The notes under the pieces: model-generated | The model's input: only the letters and a program-made list of their open reading frames with translations | Databases searched by the model: none | What the model was told of the DNA's origin: nothing | Source: a virus | IMG/VR virus record: IMGVR_UViG_3300037882_000220 | Span: 1 to 34,008 of that record | DNA length: 34,008 nt | Strand: one strand, 5' to 3' | Shown here: positions 21,242-29,969 of the stretch, one piece after another | How positions within the stretch are numbered: the first letter of the stretch is position 1 | Layout: each line of letters opens with the position of its first letter | Translations under genes and position numbers: made by a program

Positions 21242-22387
21242 CTAAATTGTAATTGAATATGGGTTGATGGCTGAAGTTGTGTAAGACACAAGCCAATTGT
21301 TTTGAGTAATAGTATGACCCATGCCTTCAACTACAAGGTTCCATTGAATAGTGCGTCCATCATAGGTTGTGCGTACAACGCTCACCTGATCGGCCAATTC
21401 TGTTGCTAAAAAGTCAGGATAAAGCAAGCCATAAGTGCCAACCGACAAAGCATTAAAATCAATGCGCTCCACATAGGTATCAGGGGTTGCTAACTTGCGT
21501 GATTCATACAAAGCTAAATTCTGAGCGTTTGAATCAGTGGCAACTGGCGCATCAAGAACAGTTTTAGCAATTCCATAAGCGCTAACACTAGGATTATATT
21601 GTGATGTGTATTGCTTAGTTGTATTGGTACGGCTAATAACTGCCTGATTTACTACATAGTAAGTGCCAGGGTTAGTCAAAAGTTGCATATAACTAACAGT
21701 ATTGCTTGCCTGATTGTCAGTAAAAAGTAATTGAGTTGGTCGGCTGAACTTATCGGCTAACGGCACAAGAGTTGCAACACCGCTGCGTGAGATGTAGAAA
21801 CGCCCGGCAATAGCATCAACTGCCTGGTAAATCAGCGCCATACAAGAGCGATTTTGAACGGTTGCCAGCATACCGACAGTGCCAGTCAAAGAGCGTGAAG
21901 CCCCACTTGGCCAGCCCACAATATCGAGCATACGCCCAACGCGTGTGGCTGCAGTCTCGGCATTTGCTGCTGCTGCCAGTGCTGGTGCCTGGGCATCGGC
22001 GATGTAGGCAATCCCATCAACAAAAGTCATTGTAGATGTAGGTGCTTCACCCTGGTCAACTTTAGTTTCTTCAAGAAAGCCGTAGTAAAGCGCGTATGAA
22101 GTGCCACCAATTGTGGCCATAACTCGCATTTGTAAGCCATCACGAAGGATGCTTGCACCTGAGACTACCCACGGACTAGATGCAGATGTGTTATCAGGGT
22201 CGTAATAACCGCTTGTGTTATTAAAAACAATAACTGAAATCCCGCTTTGATCTCGTTCACTTTGACGAGTGCGCCCACGGCGAATATCAATTTGAATAAC
22301 ATCGGTGGTTGTTGCTGAAGTCCAAGTTCCACTTTTTAGAAATTGAACTGCTATCGAAGGTGTAGTTACTCCATCAAAGGCCGTCAT
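21242..22387 (-). CDS. Minor tail protein (distal tail/hub)
   Basis: 381 aa starting MTAFDGVTTPSIAVQFLKSG. Beta-rich with an Ala-rich helix near 140 (ADAQAPALAAAANAETAATR) and MLDIVGWPSG after it, then long strand-rich segments to NPYSITI. Its place between tape measure and fiber is that of the distal tail or tail-hub protein in actinophage siphoviruses. ATG 22387 overlaps the tape-measure stop by four bases. Function is assigned mainly from position. Confidence 0.7.
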   Translation of the reverse strand: MTAFDGVTTPSIAVQFLKSGTWTSATTTDVIQIDIRRGRTRQSERDQSGISVIVFNNTSGYYDPDNTSASSPWVVSGASILRDGLQMRVMATIGGTSYALYYGFLEETKVDQGEAPTSTMTFVDGIAYIADAQAPALAAAANAETAATRVGRMLDIVGWPSGASRSLTGTVGMLATVQNRSCMALIYQAVDAIAGRFYISRSGVATLVPLADKFSRPTQLLFTDNQASNTVSYMQLLTNPGTYYVVNQAVISRTNTTKQYTSQYNPSVSAYGIAKTVLDAPVATDSNAQNLALYESRKLATPDTYVERIDFNALSVGTYGLLYPDFLATELADQVSVVRTTYDGRTIQWNLVVEGMGHTITQNNWLVSYTTSAINPYSITI

Positions 22388-23880
22388 AGTATGTCAAACG
22401 CTCCAGTGCTTCCAAAGCTACGGCGAGTTGTTCTTTCAATGCCGTTCACAATACTTGTTACAAGATTTTCTTGAGTGATTACTGAACCTGCATTGTTAAC
22501 AATTACATTGACACCGCTTTTTGGCATATAAAGTTTGCCACCTTGACCAACTGCAAGAGCAGTTGAACCTGAAAGTGACTTTTGGCGGGCTAAGTTTTGG
22601 CGTACCGCTTCGGCAGTAATTGCATCTTGCAACTTCTTATCATCTTTTGTTGCTTTTGTTGCTTTATTAAGTCCAGTTGTAAAATTATCAAGAGCATTTG
22701 TAACAGGTGAGTAAGGAGTAATACTAAAATCACGATTATTAGTATTACCACGAGGACTAACTCCTTTTTTGCCACCAGCCACGGCATCGGGCTTCAACAT
22801 ATTGTTAACTGTATAAGCACCAAGCCCAACTGTTGCAAGTGCAGCGGCTCCTAATGCAATGCTGACACCTGATGTTGCAAATGCGTTTGCAATTGCTGCT
22901 CCAATTGCAGTTGTTTTTAATAACTTCATTACGCCAATAATTCCCTGGATTGCAGTAATAAAAGCGGCAATTCGACCAACAACAAACATTCCAGCAATTA
23001 GGGCTGCCATACTCTTAACAATGCCCATATTGTTTGCGCACCAGTCTGAAAAGGCCATTGCAGTTGTAAGTAATTTAAGTGCCATTTCTGCAGCAAATGC
23101 AAAACCTGCAGCCAACTTATCTTTGTTCAAAGCAACAAAGGCTTCAATCTTAGGCAAAAGTTGTGTTGTAACTAATGTTACAAATTTTTCCATTACTGGC
23201 AATAATGCGTAGCCTAAAGTTTCCATTACTTCACCAAAGGCAATTTTTAAGCCATTCATTTTGCCTTCAAGCGTGCCAGCGCGAGTAGCAGCAGCACCGC
23301 CTGTTAGTTTTGAAACCTTATCTGTTATCTTTCCAAAATCTTTTGTTGCTAATGTTGCAGCACCAATACCTGGCACAAGTTTAGTAATTGCTTTGTATTG
23401 ACCTTGACTTGCCTTAATTATTGCATCAGATGCAGTGGCTAAATCAACGCTTGCAAAAGCGCTTACATTCAGCGCAATCTGCATTGCTTCTTGTGCTGCA
23501 GTAGTTGAATTAAACGCAGCAGTCAACCTACCAAATGCGGGGCGAAGTTCATCATCTGCAACAGAGAATTGCTTTTGAAGCGCCGTGATGTGGCGTTCTA
23601 CGCCTGCAATTGCAGCATCTGTTGCGCCAACAGTATTGCGCAAAGAGTTAGCAAGAAGTGCCTGAGATTTCTGATCAGCAATTGCGGCTTCAACTGCATC
23701 CTTACCAATCTTGGCTGCAAATGCTGCGCTTGCAAGGGCAGCAACTCCAAATGCTTTTGCAGATTTCTTGGCAAATTTATCAATGTTTTTACCAAGTTTG
23801 TTAATATCTTTTTGAGCAGCCTTTGAGCCTTTATCAGAATACTGGGTGAGGATGCGGGCTACAACTGCGCCAACTGCCAT
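22384..23880 (-). CDS. Tail tape measure protein
   Basis: 498 aa. The N-terminal region is strongly helical and Lys/Ala-rich (DINKLGKNIDKFAKKSAKAF). Hydrophobic helices sit in the middle (MAALIAGMFVVGRIAAFI, GAAALATVGLGAYTVNN) and the C-terminal third is disordered or beta (PYSPVTNALDNF ... RRSFGSTGAFDIL). These are standard tape-measure features. The protein is short; at roughly 0.15 nm per residue it implies a tail of about 75 nm. It lies after the gene at 23881-24444 and before the minor tail gene. Confidence 0.88.
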   Translation of the reverse strand: MAVGAVVARILTQYSDKGSKAAQKDINKLGKNIDKFAKKSAKAFGVAALASAAFAAKIGKDAVEAAIADQKSQALLANSLRNTVGATDAAIAGVERHITALQKQFSVADDELRPAFGRLTAAFNSTTAAQEAMQIALNVSAFASVDLATASDAIIKASQGQYKAITKLVPGIGAATLATKDFGKITDKVSKLTGGAAATRAGTLEGKMNGLKIAFGEVMETLGYALLPVMEKFVTLVTTQLLPKIEAFVALNKDKLAAGFAFAAEMALKLLTTAMAFSDWCANNMGIVKSMAALIAGMFVVGRIAAFITAIQGIIGVMKLLKTTAIGAAIANAFATSGVSIALGAAALATVGLGAYTVNNMLKPDAVAGGKKGVSPRGNTNNRDFSITPYSPVTNALDNFTTGLNKATKATKDDKKLQDAITAEAVRQNLARQKSLSGSTALAVGQGGKLYMPKSGVNVIVNNAGSVITQENLVTSIVNGIERTTRRSFGSTGAFDIL

Positions 23881-24444
23881 TTATTTAGCTCGCTCTCCCT
23901 GTAGATGTTTCTGTAGATCGGTTTTTGCTTGTTCAAGCGCACGCGCTACATTTTCTTCAATTCTTGCTCTGTCTTTATCTACAACGCGCCATACTACACG
24001 CGAAGCCTTGCCGAATCTGTTGCCGATTGTTCGAAGAAATTGCTGACTTGAACCACCGCCAAATCCTGCCTTACTTTTACGGCCAGCCGTTTCAAAGATT
24101 GCACCTGCTGCAGACTTATTCAGCAAAGCACCAGCACTTGTTGTGTAATCACCACGAACTTTGCCCTGGGCTTTTGTTTTAGTGATTTTTGATTTAATTT
24201 CGCCAGCGTTCCACCCAGGCCAACCAGCACCACCGCGAGTGGTTTTGCGGGGTTTAGCCGCATCGGATTTACTCCAACCACTCATCGGCGGTTCTTCGCT
24301 GATTAAACCTTTAGCATCACGCTCTGCGCCTCTTAATTCATTATTGATAACTTTATTGAAGCGTTTAACCGCATCTTTATCAAATTCTTTAAGTGCATCA
24401 AGAGTTTCTTTGATACCTGATAGAACAATTACTTCTTCAGCCAT
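23881..24444 (-). CDS. Hypothetical structural protein, possibly gp10-like
   Basis: 187 aa. It begins with a helix (LDALKEFDKDAVKRFNKVIN), has a basic middle (KPRKTTRGGAGWPGWNAGEI, KSKITKTKAQGKVRG), a GxGGGSSQQF loop and a C-terminal helix (RARIEENVARALEQAKTDL). The pattern recalls HK97 gp10-type tail-assembly proteins, but those usually lie before the major tail gene, while this one sits between the tail chaperone and the tape measure. It overlaps the end of the frameshifted chaperone by eight bases. Confidence 0.55.
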   Translation of the reverse strand: MAEEVIVLSGIKETLDALKEFDKDAVKRFNKVINNELRGAERDAKGLISEEPPMSGWSKSDAAKPRKTTRGGAGWPGWNAGEIKSKITKTKAQGKVRGDYTTSAGALLNKSAAGAIFETAGRKSKAGFGGGSSQQFLRTIGNRFGKASRVVWRVVDKDRARIEENVARALEQAKTDLQKHLQGERAK

Positions 24445-24840
24445 TGGCTTTAGCTCGTTCCTTCATATAGATTGTGATTGCTTCAAGAATTCCATCAGGC
24501 GCATCTAACAAATCACTTACAGGAATACCAGTTTCAACCGCAACGGCTGCAATCGTATAGGTTAAACTGTTGCGGTGGATTCGAAAGAACTATCACTGTC
24601 CAATTCGGCAGAAATAATAGTGTCTAAGAATTCAGGGCCAAAAAGTTTAACCACAACTCCATTTACCTGCATTGCTTTCCAAGCCAACCAATAGATGTGT
24701 TCAATTTTTTGTTGCTCTCCCAAAAGTTTAGGCATCCCTGCACCAAACTGTTGTTCAAATGCAACAATGATACGAGGTGTCAGTTTGTAGGACACCTCAA
24801 CACCTTCGGTTGTCTTTACTTTTACTGCTAATCCATCCAT
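24437..24840 (-). CDS. Tail assembly chaperone, -1 frameshift product (G-T type)
   Basis: The upstream frame (24562-24840) ends at TAA, but the -1 frame continues from about 24583 to 24437 with a good protein sequence: RIHRNSLTYTIAAVAVETGI, then PVSDLLDAPDGILEAITIYM and KERAKANG. The -1 frame is blocked by TGA-TAG just before the joint, so the shift must occur in the short window after it. A plausible site is TTC (24585-24583), where tRNA-Phe can slip back to TTT. The fused product is ~134 aa. This G/G-T arrangement before the tape measure is conserved in siphoviruses. Confidence 0.82.
24562..24840 (-). CDS. Tail assembly chaperone, short product (G type)
   Basis: 92 aa: MDGLAVKVKTTEGVEVSYKL, then TPRIIVAFEQQFGAGMPKLL, WLAWKAMQ, and an acidic end SAELDSDSSFESTATV. 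Short proteins of this kind form the first half of the tail chaperone and coat the tape measure during assembly. ATG follows GGGGG (24846-24850). The ending is also the frameshift zone for the longer product. Confidence 0.8.
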   Translation of the reverse strand: MDGLAVKVKTTEGVEVSYKLTPRIIVAFEQQFGAGMPKLLGEQQKIEHIYWLAWKAMQVNGVVVKLFGPEFLDTIISAELDSDSSFESTATV

Positions 24841-24858
24841 CTTTTCCCCCTTAGTTGA

Positions 24859-25284
24859 TTATGAGATTGCTTTTGTAATTGCACCTGAAATTGGCCAAGT
24901 CACACTTGCCGTTACTAACTCACCAACGGCACCTGAAAGTGGCTGCCATTCAGCAATCAAAGCATTAAATGTGTATTTTGGATTGCTGGCACTTACTGTT
25001 GTGTTGACTGGGCGAATTTCCATTGCCACGGCAGTTCCAACAGTTGATGTTGCAAGTGATGTGCCATTGATAAGTTCTTCAAGGGCATTATCTGCAAAAT
25101 CTTGATTGAACTCAACAGTTAGTTGATTGTCAAACAATCCACCAACGCGTGTACGAGCTGACGAGCCAAGCCCGGTGGTGTCAACCACATCAACGCTTGA
25201 TGAAAGTGCAACTGATGTGACATATTGCGAAATGTCATTGCTTGCATACAAGACATAGGCATTTGTTAATACAATGCGTGCCAT
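24859..25284 (-). CDS. Major tail protein, second copy
   Basis: 141 aa, closely related to the next gene. Both open with MAR-VLT, share TSVALS-S-DVVDTTG, FEFNQDFA or VEFNQDFA, YTF-AL-AEWQPLSGAVGEL, and end WPISGAITKAI. Beta-rich, as tail-tube proteins are. The start codon directly follows the stop of the first copy. Two copies in tandem suggest duplication, with one perhaps forming the tube and the other a minor or decorated variant. Confidence 0.8.
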   Translation of the reverse strand: MARIVLTNAYVLYASNDISQYVTSVALSSSVDVVDTTGLGSSARTRVGGLFDNQLTVEFNQDFADNALEELINGTSLATSTVGTAVAMEIRPVNTTVSASNPKYTFNALIAEWQPLSGAVGELVTASVTWPISGAITKAIS

Positions 25285-25707
25285 TTATGCAATCGCCTTT
25301 GTGATAGCACCTGAGATTGGCCAAGTTGCAGAGATTGTTGCAAGTTCACCAACTGCACCTGAAAGTGGTTGCCATTCGGCGCACAAGGCTGAGAATGTAT
25401 AACTTGGATTTGCGGCACCAACTGCTGCTGATGTTGGCTTGATAACACAAGTTGTGACTGTTCCAACCAGTGAAGAACCTACTGCGTTGATTGTTATTTC
25501 AGGACCTGATGTTGCAAAATCCTGATTAAATTCAAATGTCACTGAGTTATCAGCAAGCCCACTGATACGAGTACGCGCACCAGCGCTAGACATTCCAGTT
25601 GTGTCAACCACATCTTCGCTGGTTGAAAGTGCCACACTGGTAATAAATTCGCTTAAATTAATTCCATTGATTACAACGGATGCATCTGTAAGAACTGTAC
25701 GGGCCAT
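25285..25707 (-). CDS. Major tail protein, first copy
   Basis: 140 aa. Begins MARTVLTDASVVINGINLSE and ends TWPISGAITKAIA. Roughly half the residues match the downstream copy by eye. The region LADNSVTFEFNQDFATSGPE is conserved with it. Tail-tube proteins of this size and position are expected between the connector genes and the tail chaperone. It overlaps the upstream small gene by one base. Confidence 0.82.
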   Translation of the reverse strand: MARTVLTDASVVINGINLSEFITSVALSTSEDVVDTTGMSSAGARTRISGLADNSVTFEFNQDFATSGPEITINAVGSSLVGTVTTCVIKPTSAAVGAANPSYTFSALCAEWQPLSGAVGELATISATWPISGAITKAIA

Positions 25708-25874
25708 TATTCGGCTTCCTTTTCTGTTGCTGGTTTAGTTGGCGCATTGCTTTTTAGGTGATCGCCAGCAACAAGTGCTTCAGCGTTTAGCCCAAGTTCA
25801 AGCAATTCTTTGTCGGAGATTGTTTCTCCCTTTTTCTTCGCCTCAAAATTATTTGAGGTAACTGTGTAGCTCAT
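25707..25874 (-). CDS. Small hypothetical head-tail region protein
   Basis: 55 aa from MSYTVTSNNFEAKKKGETIS, with a helix around residues 20-35 and a Lys/Thr/Glu-rich tail TKPATEKEAE. The start is at 25874, not 25892, because AAGGAGAAAAATG gives a canonical ribosome site there. Such small charged proteins before the major tail gene are common. Function unknown. Confidence 0.65.
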   Translation of the reverse strand: MSYTVTSNNFEAKKKGETISDKELLELGLNAEALVAGDHLKSNAPTKPATEKEAE

Positions 25875-25882
25875 TTTTCTCC

Positions 25883-26281
25883 TTATCCCCAAACGGTGAG
25901 ACGGTAACGGTATGAAAGAAATTCAATTTCACCTGCAGCATAAGTGCCAGCCTCTGCAGATGTAACGCGCAAAGTGCTACAGGCACCGCCAAGTGTCAAA
26001 TCGGATTCAATCGCTGCCTTGATTGAGTAATCCCCGCTACCTGCGAGGTACTTATCAAGATCATTTTGGCCTGAACGCTCTGTAAAGCGCTGGACCAAAA
26101 CAACAACATCAAGGTTTGCCTGGTCTAAACCACGGGCATTATTCAAATCAAAGGTGAAATCCAACTGGCCAACAATGGCTGCAGGCGCTACTGGGGTGCT
26201 TGGGATTAGTTCATAAACCCGCATACCTTGAATCGCCTCTAGGTTGGCTTTTAAGCCGTTTCTGACCTCACTAGGTAACAT
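25883..26281 (-). CDS. Tail terminator or head-tail completion protein
   Basis: 132 aa beginning MLPSEVRNGLKANLEAIQGM, with a strand-rich core (AIVGQLDFTFDLNN, LDVVVLVQRFTE), the loop SGDYSIKAAIESDLTLGGA, and the end EIEFLSYRYRLTVWG. Size and order (after the Gp6-like adaptor, before the tail tube) fit a tail-terminator or neck protein. It shares one base with the adaptor stop. Confidence 0.6.
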   Translation of the reverse strand: MLPSEVRNGLKANLEAIQGMRVYELIPSTPVAPAAIVGQLDFTFDLNNARGLDQANLDVVVLVQRFTERSGQNDLDKYLAGSGDYSIKAAIESDLTLGGACSTLRVTSAEAGTYAAGEIEFLSYRYRLTVWG

Positions 26282-26889
26282 TACTTAGCCAAGCCATTGT
26301 TCTTACGCAATGGGCGCAGTACCGCCTCAACATCAGCATCTAGCTTTGCAGCCAAACGCACTGTTCCTAAATCTGTATTTCCAGCAATTCCAAATGGTGA
26401 CTGGTTACGCAAGAACAGGCGAGATGCTTGAATTTTTGCAGCAGTCTTTACCTCAAAAGGCACCGCTGACCATCCAAAAATACCTTTAACGCGTACTGAT
26501 TGTGGCAAGTTCCAGGGGAATACATAAGAGCCAACTGCCAAAATACGAGACATTGGCCAACCGCGTGAAGGATTATTGACTGGTTCAAACATTGAATCGT
26601 CAGCCGTCCACACTGAGCCATAGGTGCGATCAAAATTATCATCTGTTGCAATCTCGCTGATGCTCACAAAATCATCAACTGGCAAAATGTAATAGTCGGT
26701 TGGGGTGTAATAACGAGTTGCTGGCGCACCCTGAGTGCCATCTGTATAAAAGAAACGGCCACAATAATCATCTATTTGGCGTGAAGCGGTTGCAATAGCC
26801 ATTTCAAGGGCTGCATTGTCCATTGAATCTTCAAGATTCAGCGCAGCCTTTACATCATTGAGTGTCGTGTAACCGTTAGTGATCGCCAC
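26281..26889 (-). CDS. Head-tail connector (Gp6-like adaptor)
   Basis: 202 aa. The N-terminus MAITNGYTTLNDVKAALNLE with the following ATASRQIDDYCGRFFY is the start of the gp6-like head-tail connector family. It continues with a beta segment (TRYYTPTDYYILPVDDFVSI), GIFGWSAVP and a helix (VKTAAKIQASRLFLR). It forms the ring under the portal. The start overlaps a 41-aa basic peptide gene by 14 bases. Confidence 0.82.
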   Translation of the reverse strand: MAITNGYTTLNDVKAALNLEDSMDNAALEMAIATASRQIDDYCGRFFYTDGTQGAPATRYYTPTDYYILPVDDFVSISEIATDDNFDRTYGSVWTADDSMFEPVNNPSRGWPMSRILAVGSYVFPWNLPQSVRVKGIFGWSAVPFEVKTAAKIQASRLFLRNQSPFGIAGNTDLGTVRLAAKLDADVEAVLRPLRKNNGLAK

Positions 26890-27001
26890 GCTTTATTCTC
26901 GTTTCTACTTTGGGAAGCATTGCCTTTTCCAGTTGTGGAATCGCCGTAGCAGTTTCCTTTGATTTTACCTTAATTCTTAAAATTCTTTTTATGCGTTCCA
27001 T
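26876..27001 (-). CDS. 41-aa basic peptide
   Basis: MERIKRILRIKVKSKETATA, continuing to KVETRIKRGDH. Strongly basic. It fills the gap between the glycosyltransferase (13-base overlap) and the head-tail adaptor (14-base overlap), but its ribosome site is weak. It may be real and coupled, or the gap may be non-coding. Confidence 0.45.
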   Translation of the reverse strand: MERIKRILRIKVKSKETATAIPQLEKAMLPKVETRIKRGDH

Positions 27002-27666
27002 ATATCGTGCTGCCTATCATCTAGCCAATAACTCTTTGAGTGAGGAAGTATCGCGCCAGTGTGGGCATAAATTGGAAAACCTAGTGAGCGAACTCGGCGG
27101 CAAAACTGTAAATCTTCGCCTATCCATTCGCCGTTGATTGGGCCATCCCAAAACCAGCACCAATCTTGCCCCTGGTGTGGGTCGGCATCTGCTCTGATTG
27201 CTTCAAGAACGCTTCGGTGGATTAGCAAACATCCAGTACCTGCTGCATCTACTTGGAAAATTGAATCTTTATCGTACTTATTTAACGGCAAGAAGCCTTC
27301 AGGGGCATCTTGAAAAATCGTTGGCACTGGTTGTGGGTACGGATAACCTGTTTCAAAACTTGCAAACACCAAACCTGCTACAACTGGGCGCTCTTTGTCA
27401 TGCGCGGCTTCAATCAATTTATCAAATGCTTCAACAGAAAGTTGCTCATCTGAATCCATCATTAGTAACCAATCAGATTTGGTTTCTAAAAATTGTTTTA
27501 CTAAACGATTGCGTTGCTTTGAAAGCAACCCTGAACCCTTGATTCTAATAAATGGGCCAAGTCGTGCTGATCGTGATTGAGCAACCTGAACCAAGCTAAA
27601 TGCAAACCCACCATTAACTGTTCCTGGGTCACAACTACCAATTGAAACTTTATGTGCCGACTTCAT
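26989..27666 (-). CDS. GT-A type glycosyltransferase in the head gene block
   Basis: 225 aa. The DxD-like motif MMDSDE is seen near residue 70, followed by EAFDKLIEAA, GLVFASFE, VDAAGTGCLLIHRSVL and GEDLQFCRRVRSLG, all typical of GT2-like enzymes. The N-terminus starts MKSAHKVSIGSCDPG and carries no signal. It may glycosylate capsid or tail proteins, since it lies between the capsid and connector genes. ATG follows GGGGG in GATTCGGGGGAATC (27668-27681). Confidence 0.83.
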   Translation of the reverse strand: MKSAHKVSIGSCDPGTVNGGFAFSLVQVAQSRSARLGPFIRIKGSGLLSKQRNRLVKQFLETKSDWLLMMDSDEQLSVEAFDKLIEAAHDKERPVVAGLVFASFETGYPYPQPVPTIFQDAPEGFLPLNKYDKDSIFQVDAAGTGCLLIHRSVLEAIRADADPHQGQDWCWFWDGPINGEWIGEDLQFCRRVRSLGFPIYAHTGAILPHSKSYWLDDRQHDIWNA

Positions 27667-27690
27667 AGATTCCCCCGAATCATTTAAGAA

Positions 27691-27732
27691 GTAAGAGGCG
27701 GGTTAGTCGGGGGAGAAAAACCCGCCTCTTAC
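27691..27732. terminator. Strong hairpin after the capsid gene
   Basis: A perfect 14-bp inverted repeat (27691-27704 / 27719-27732) with a 14-base loop containing CTCCCCC on the minus strand. On the minus strand it is followed by TTCTTAAATG; on the plus strand by AATTTTTAAC. A partial terminator after the capsid gene would lower expression of the genes that follow, as seen in other phages. Confidence 0.8.
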
Positions 27733-27748
27733 AATTTTTAACTTTCGA

Positions 27749-29095
27749 TTAGAAAGTTGGTGCTACCAAACCAGTGCCTGAAATGATTGAGGCTGCTAGT
27801 GGGTAACGCTCTGCAGAGAAGGCACCAAATCCATAAACAACAGACTTGATTGTGAGAGATGAAGCACCAGTTGCATCAAATGACAATGCGAATGGTGATC
27901 CTGGCTGCTCCCAAAGGTGCATTTCAGGTGCTGCTACGCAGTAAATCTGATCTTGGTTTGTTGCTGCACCAAGATTAGTTACAACATTTGCATCAGCAAT
28001 GATTGGCAAGCCCATCATTGAGTAACCTGAATTGCCGTATCCAACTACGCCTGCACCTGCTGCAGTTGCGTTCATTGGACCATTTGCAGTTGGAACTACT
28101 AATGGGCGGCCTGTTGTGTCCACTGCTGCTAGCAAGAAAGCTAGACGGCGTGGGTGCATAATCCAGTGTGTTGGTGTTTCAAACACATTTGACTGAATCT
28201 GTTGAATTGCATCAGCCAACTTTGGATATAGCAAAGCAACTGTTGGTGTTGTTGCAGTGAAAGTGATTGCATTTCCACCTGAATTTGCGATTCCCTTGAA
28301 CTGGCCATTTGAGCCTGTTCCATTTAGAACCTGATTATCAACTGTTGTGTGCCATGAACGGATTAGGTCAGCAACAACAAATGTGTCAATGCCTGTTCCG
28401 CGCTCAATTGCCTGGCGTGATAGGTCCTGTTGTCCAGCAATTGTACGAACTGGGATGCTCAAAAGTGTATCGTCAGCATCAGTTTCTGATACTGCAGTGT
28501 TCTGAGTTTCCTGAACTGCAGTTGATGTACCTGTTGTCATACGGGAAATCTCAAGAGACATTCCAGCAGCAGGTAGTGTGTGCTTTGCAGTTGCAAAGTC
28601 TGCAGTTGGGCGGCCTGCGCGTGCATAAGGTGCAGCGAGGTCAACCAAGTATTGTGGAACAACTAATCCAGCGAAGTTTGATGTACCAACATCACGGCGC
28701 TCAATTGATTCTTCCTTTGTGTGGCGAGCAAGGCGCTCTTGTGCTGAGTAATCTCCGCGAATCTGAGCGTTAAAAACATCCTTAACGAATGAAACTTCAG
28801 CTTCAGGGTTGTATGTGCGAACTTCGCGTGTAACTGTTGAGCCACCAACGCGAGGTGTGATTACTGCTGCAACAGATGAGCGCATTTCTGCAACCTTTGC
28901 ATCTGCTGCTGCCTGTGTTGTGAACTTTTCAATCTTTGCATCTAGTGCGCGTGCTTCTTCTACAAGAGCATCAACCTTATCGGTTTCCTCTGCAGTAAGG
29001 TCGGTGCGAGATTCTGCGGCTACTGCCTCAAGAACTGCATCCATTTCTGCCTTAACTGCATCACGGCGCTCTACTACATTGTCAAAATATGACAT
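27749..29095 (-). CDS. Major capsid protein (HK97 fold)
   Basis: 448 aa. The N-terminal ~100 residues are a helical scaffold-like delta domain (MSYFDNVVERRDAVKAEMDA ... EIEKFTTQAA), followed by a conserved region near 105-135 where the prohead protease would cut. The rest holds HK97-type segments: GLVVPQYLVDLAAPYARAGR, ISRMTTGTSTAVQETQ, DLSRQAIERG, NQVLNGTGSNGQFKGIAN, HPRRLAFLLAAVDTTGRPLV. ATG follows TTAGGAGATCACTAA, a canonical ribosome site. Confidence 0.92.
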   Translation of the reverse strand: MSYFDNVVERRDAVKAEMDAVLEAVAAESRTDLTAEETDKVDALVEEARALDAKIEKFTTQAAADAKVAEMRSSVAAVITPRVGGSTVTREVRTYNPEAEVSFVKDVFNAQIRGDYSAQERLARHTKEESIERRDVGTSNFAGLVVPQYLVDLAAPYARAGRPTADFATAKHTLPAAGMSLEISRMTTGTSTAVQETQNTAVSETDADDTLLSIPVRTIAGQQDLSRQAIERGTGIDTFVVADLIRSWHTTVDNQVLNGTGSNGQFKGIANSGGNAITFTATTPTVALLYPKLADAIQQIQSNVFETPTHWIMHPRRLAFLLAAVDTTGRPLVVPTANGPMNATAAGAGVVGYGNSGYSMMGLPIIADANVVTNLGAATNQDQIYCVAAPEMHLWEQPGSPFALSFDATGASSLTIKSVVYGFGAFSAERYPLAASIISGTGLVAPTF

Positions 29096-29213
29096 TTAGT
29101 GATCTCCTAATGAGTTGTGTGAATGTGGTTTGAGGTGGTGGCAATGCTCTCCACGGCGCTTTAAGGGTGTGGGATTTGCTCCGACTTCGATCTGCTACTT
29201 TTGTAACAGAAAC

Positions 29214-29969
29214 TTATTTTGTGTTGTTGATAATTGCTTTGGCTAAGCGCAGGGAAATTGAACGGCCTGCAATTGCCACATCTGTTGGCTCTAATTCAAC
29301 TTCAGGTTCTTCAACTTCTTCTTCAGGTTCAGAACCTGTAAGCATTGCCATCATTTCAACGGCTTTCATAATGTAATCATGGCCTTCGCTCAAATCTTCA
29401 AAAATAGAATTTAGAACAATTAAAGATTCGCCTGTGACTTCACGGCCTTCTTTAATTGCATCAATTGCGTTGCGTAGTGCTTCGCGTGCCTCAACACTTG
29501 TTGTTGGGTAGGCGGGATATGTAACCACTGAAACATCTCCATCTGCTAGTGAAACCTCTGTCAATGTGCGCTGAGAACGATCTTCATTATATTTTTGACG
29601 AATAACACGGAAAGCAAAACTCATTTGGTCAACATCTCCCCGCTCAACTAACTTGTAAAGGTCGCGCCCCTCTGTCGTGTCTGCAATTTGTGCATCCATA
29701 AACAAACCACGATCATCTTCAGTCAATGTTAGGGTGCCGTTCTTTGTACGAGCTAGTGGCAAACCTTCATGGTTGATAAGCAAGCGCACATCAGGTGTCT
29801 CGCTCAAGGTCTTACGAAACGCGCCAGGGGCGATTGTCTCAATAAATGGCAGGGGAACGCTGGCCTCATCAAACACTGCTGCGTATCCGCGAAGTGTCAT
29901 TGTGCCATCTTCGGCCTGTCTTGCTTCAACATCTCGCACTGTAAATGTACGGCGTTCAATCTTTTTCAT
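29214..29969 (-). CDS. Internal start: protease-only product
   Basis: In frame with the larger gene. AAGGAGC lies seven bases or so before ATG 29969 (Met119), giving the 251-aa product MKKIERRTFTVRDVEA, exactly at the boundary before the protease domain. Two products from one gene is a reasonable reading; an accidental match is possible. Confidence 0.6.
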   Translation of the reverse strand: MKKIERRTFTVRDVEARQAEDGTMTLRGYAAVFDEASVPLPFIETIAPGAFRKTLSETPDVRLLINHEGLPLARTKNGTLTLTEDDRGLFMDAQIADTTEGRDLYKLVERGDVDQMSFAFRVIRQKYNEDRSQRTLTEVSLADGDVSVVTYPAYPTTSVEAREALRNAIDAIKEGREVTGESLIVLNSIFEDLSEGHDYIMKAVEMMAMLTGSEPEEEVEEPEVELEPTDVAIAGRSISLRLAKAIINNTK

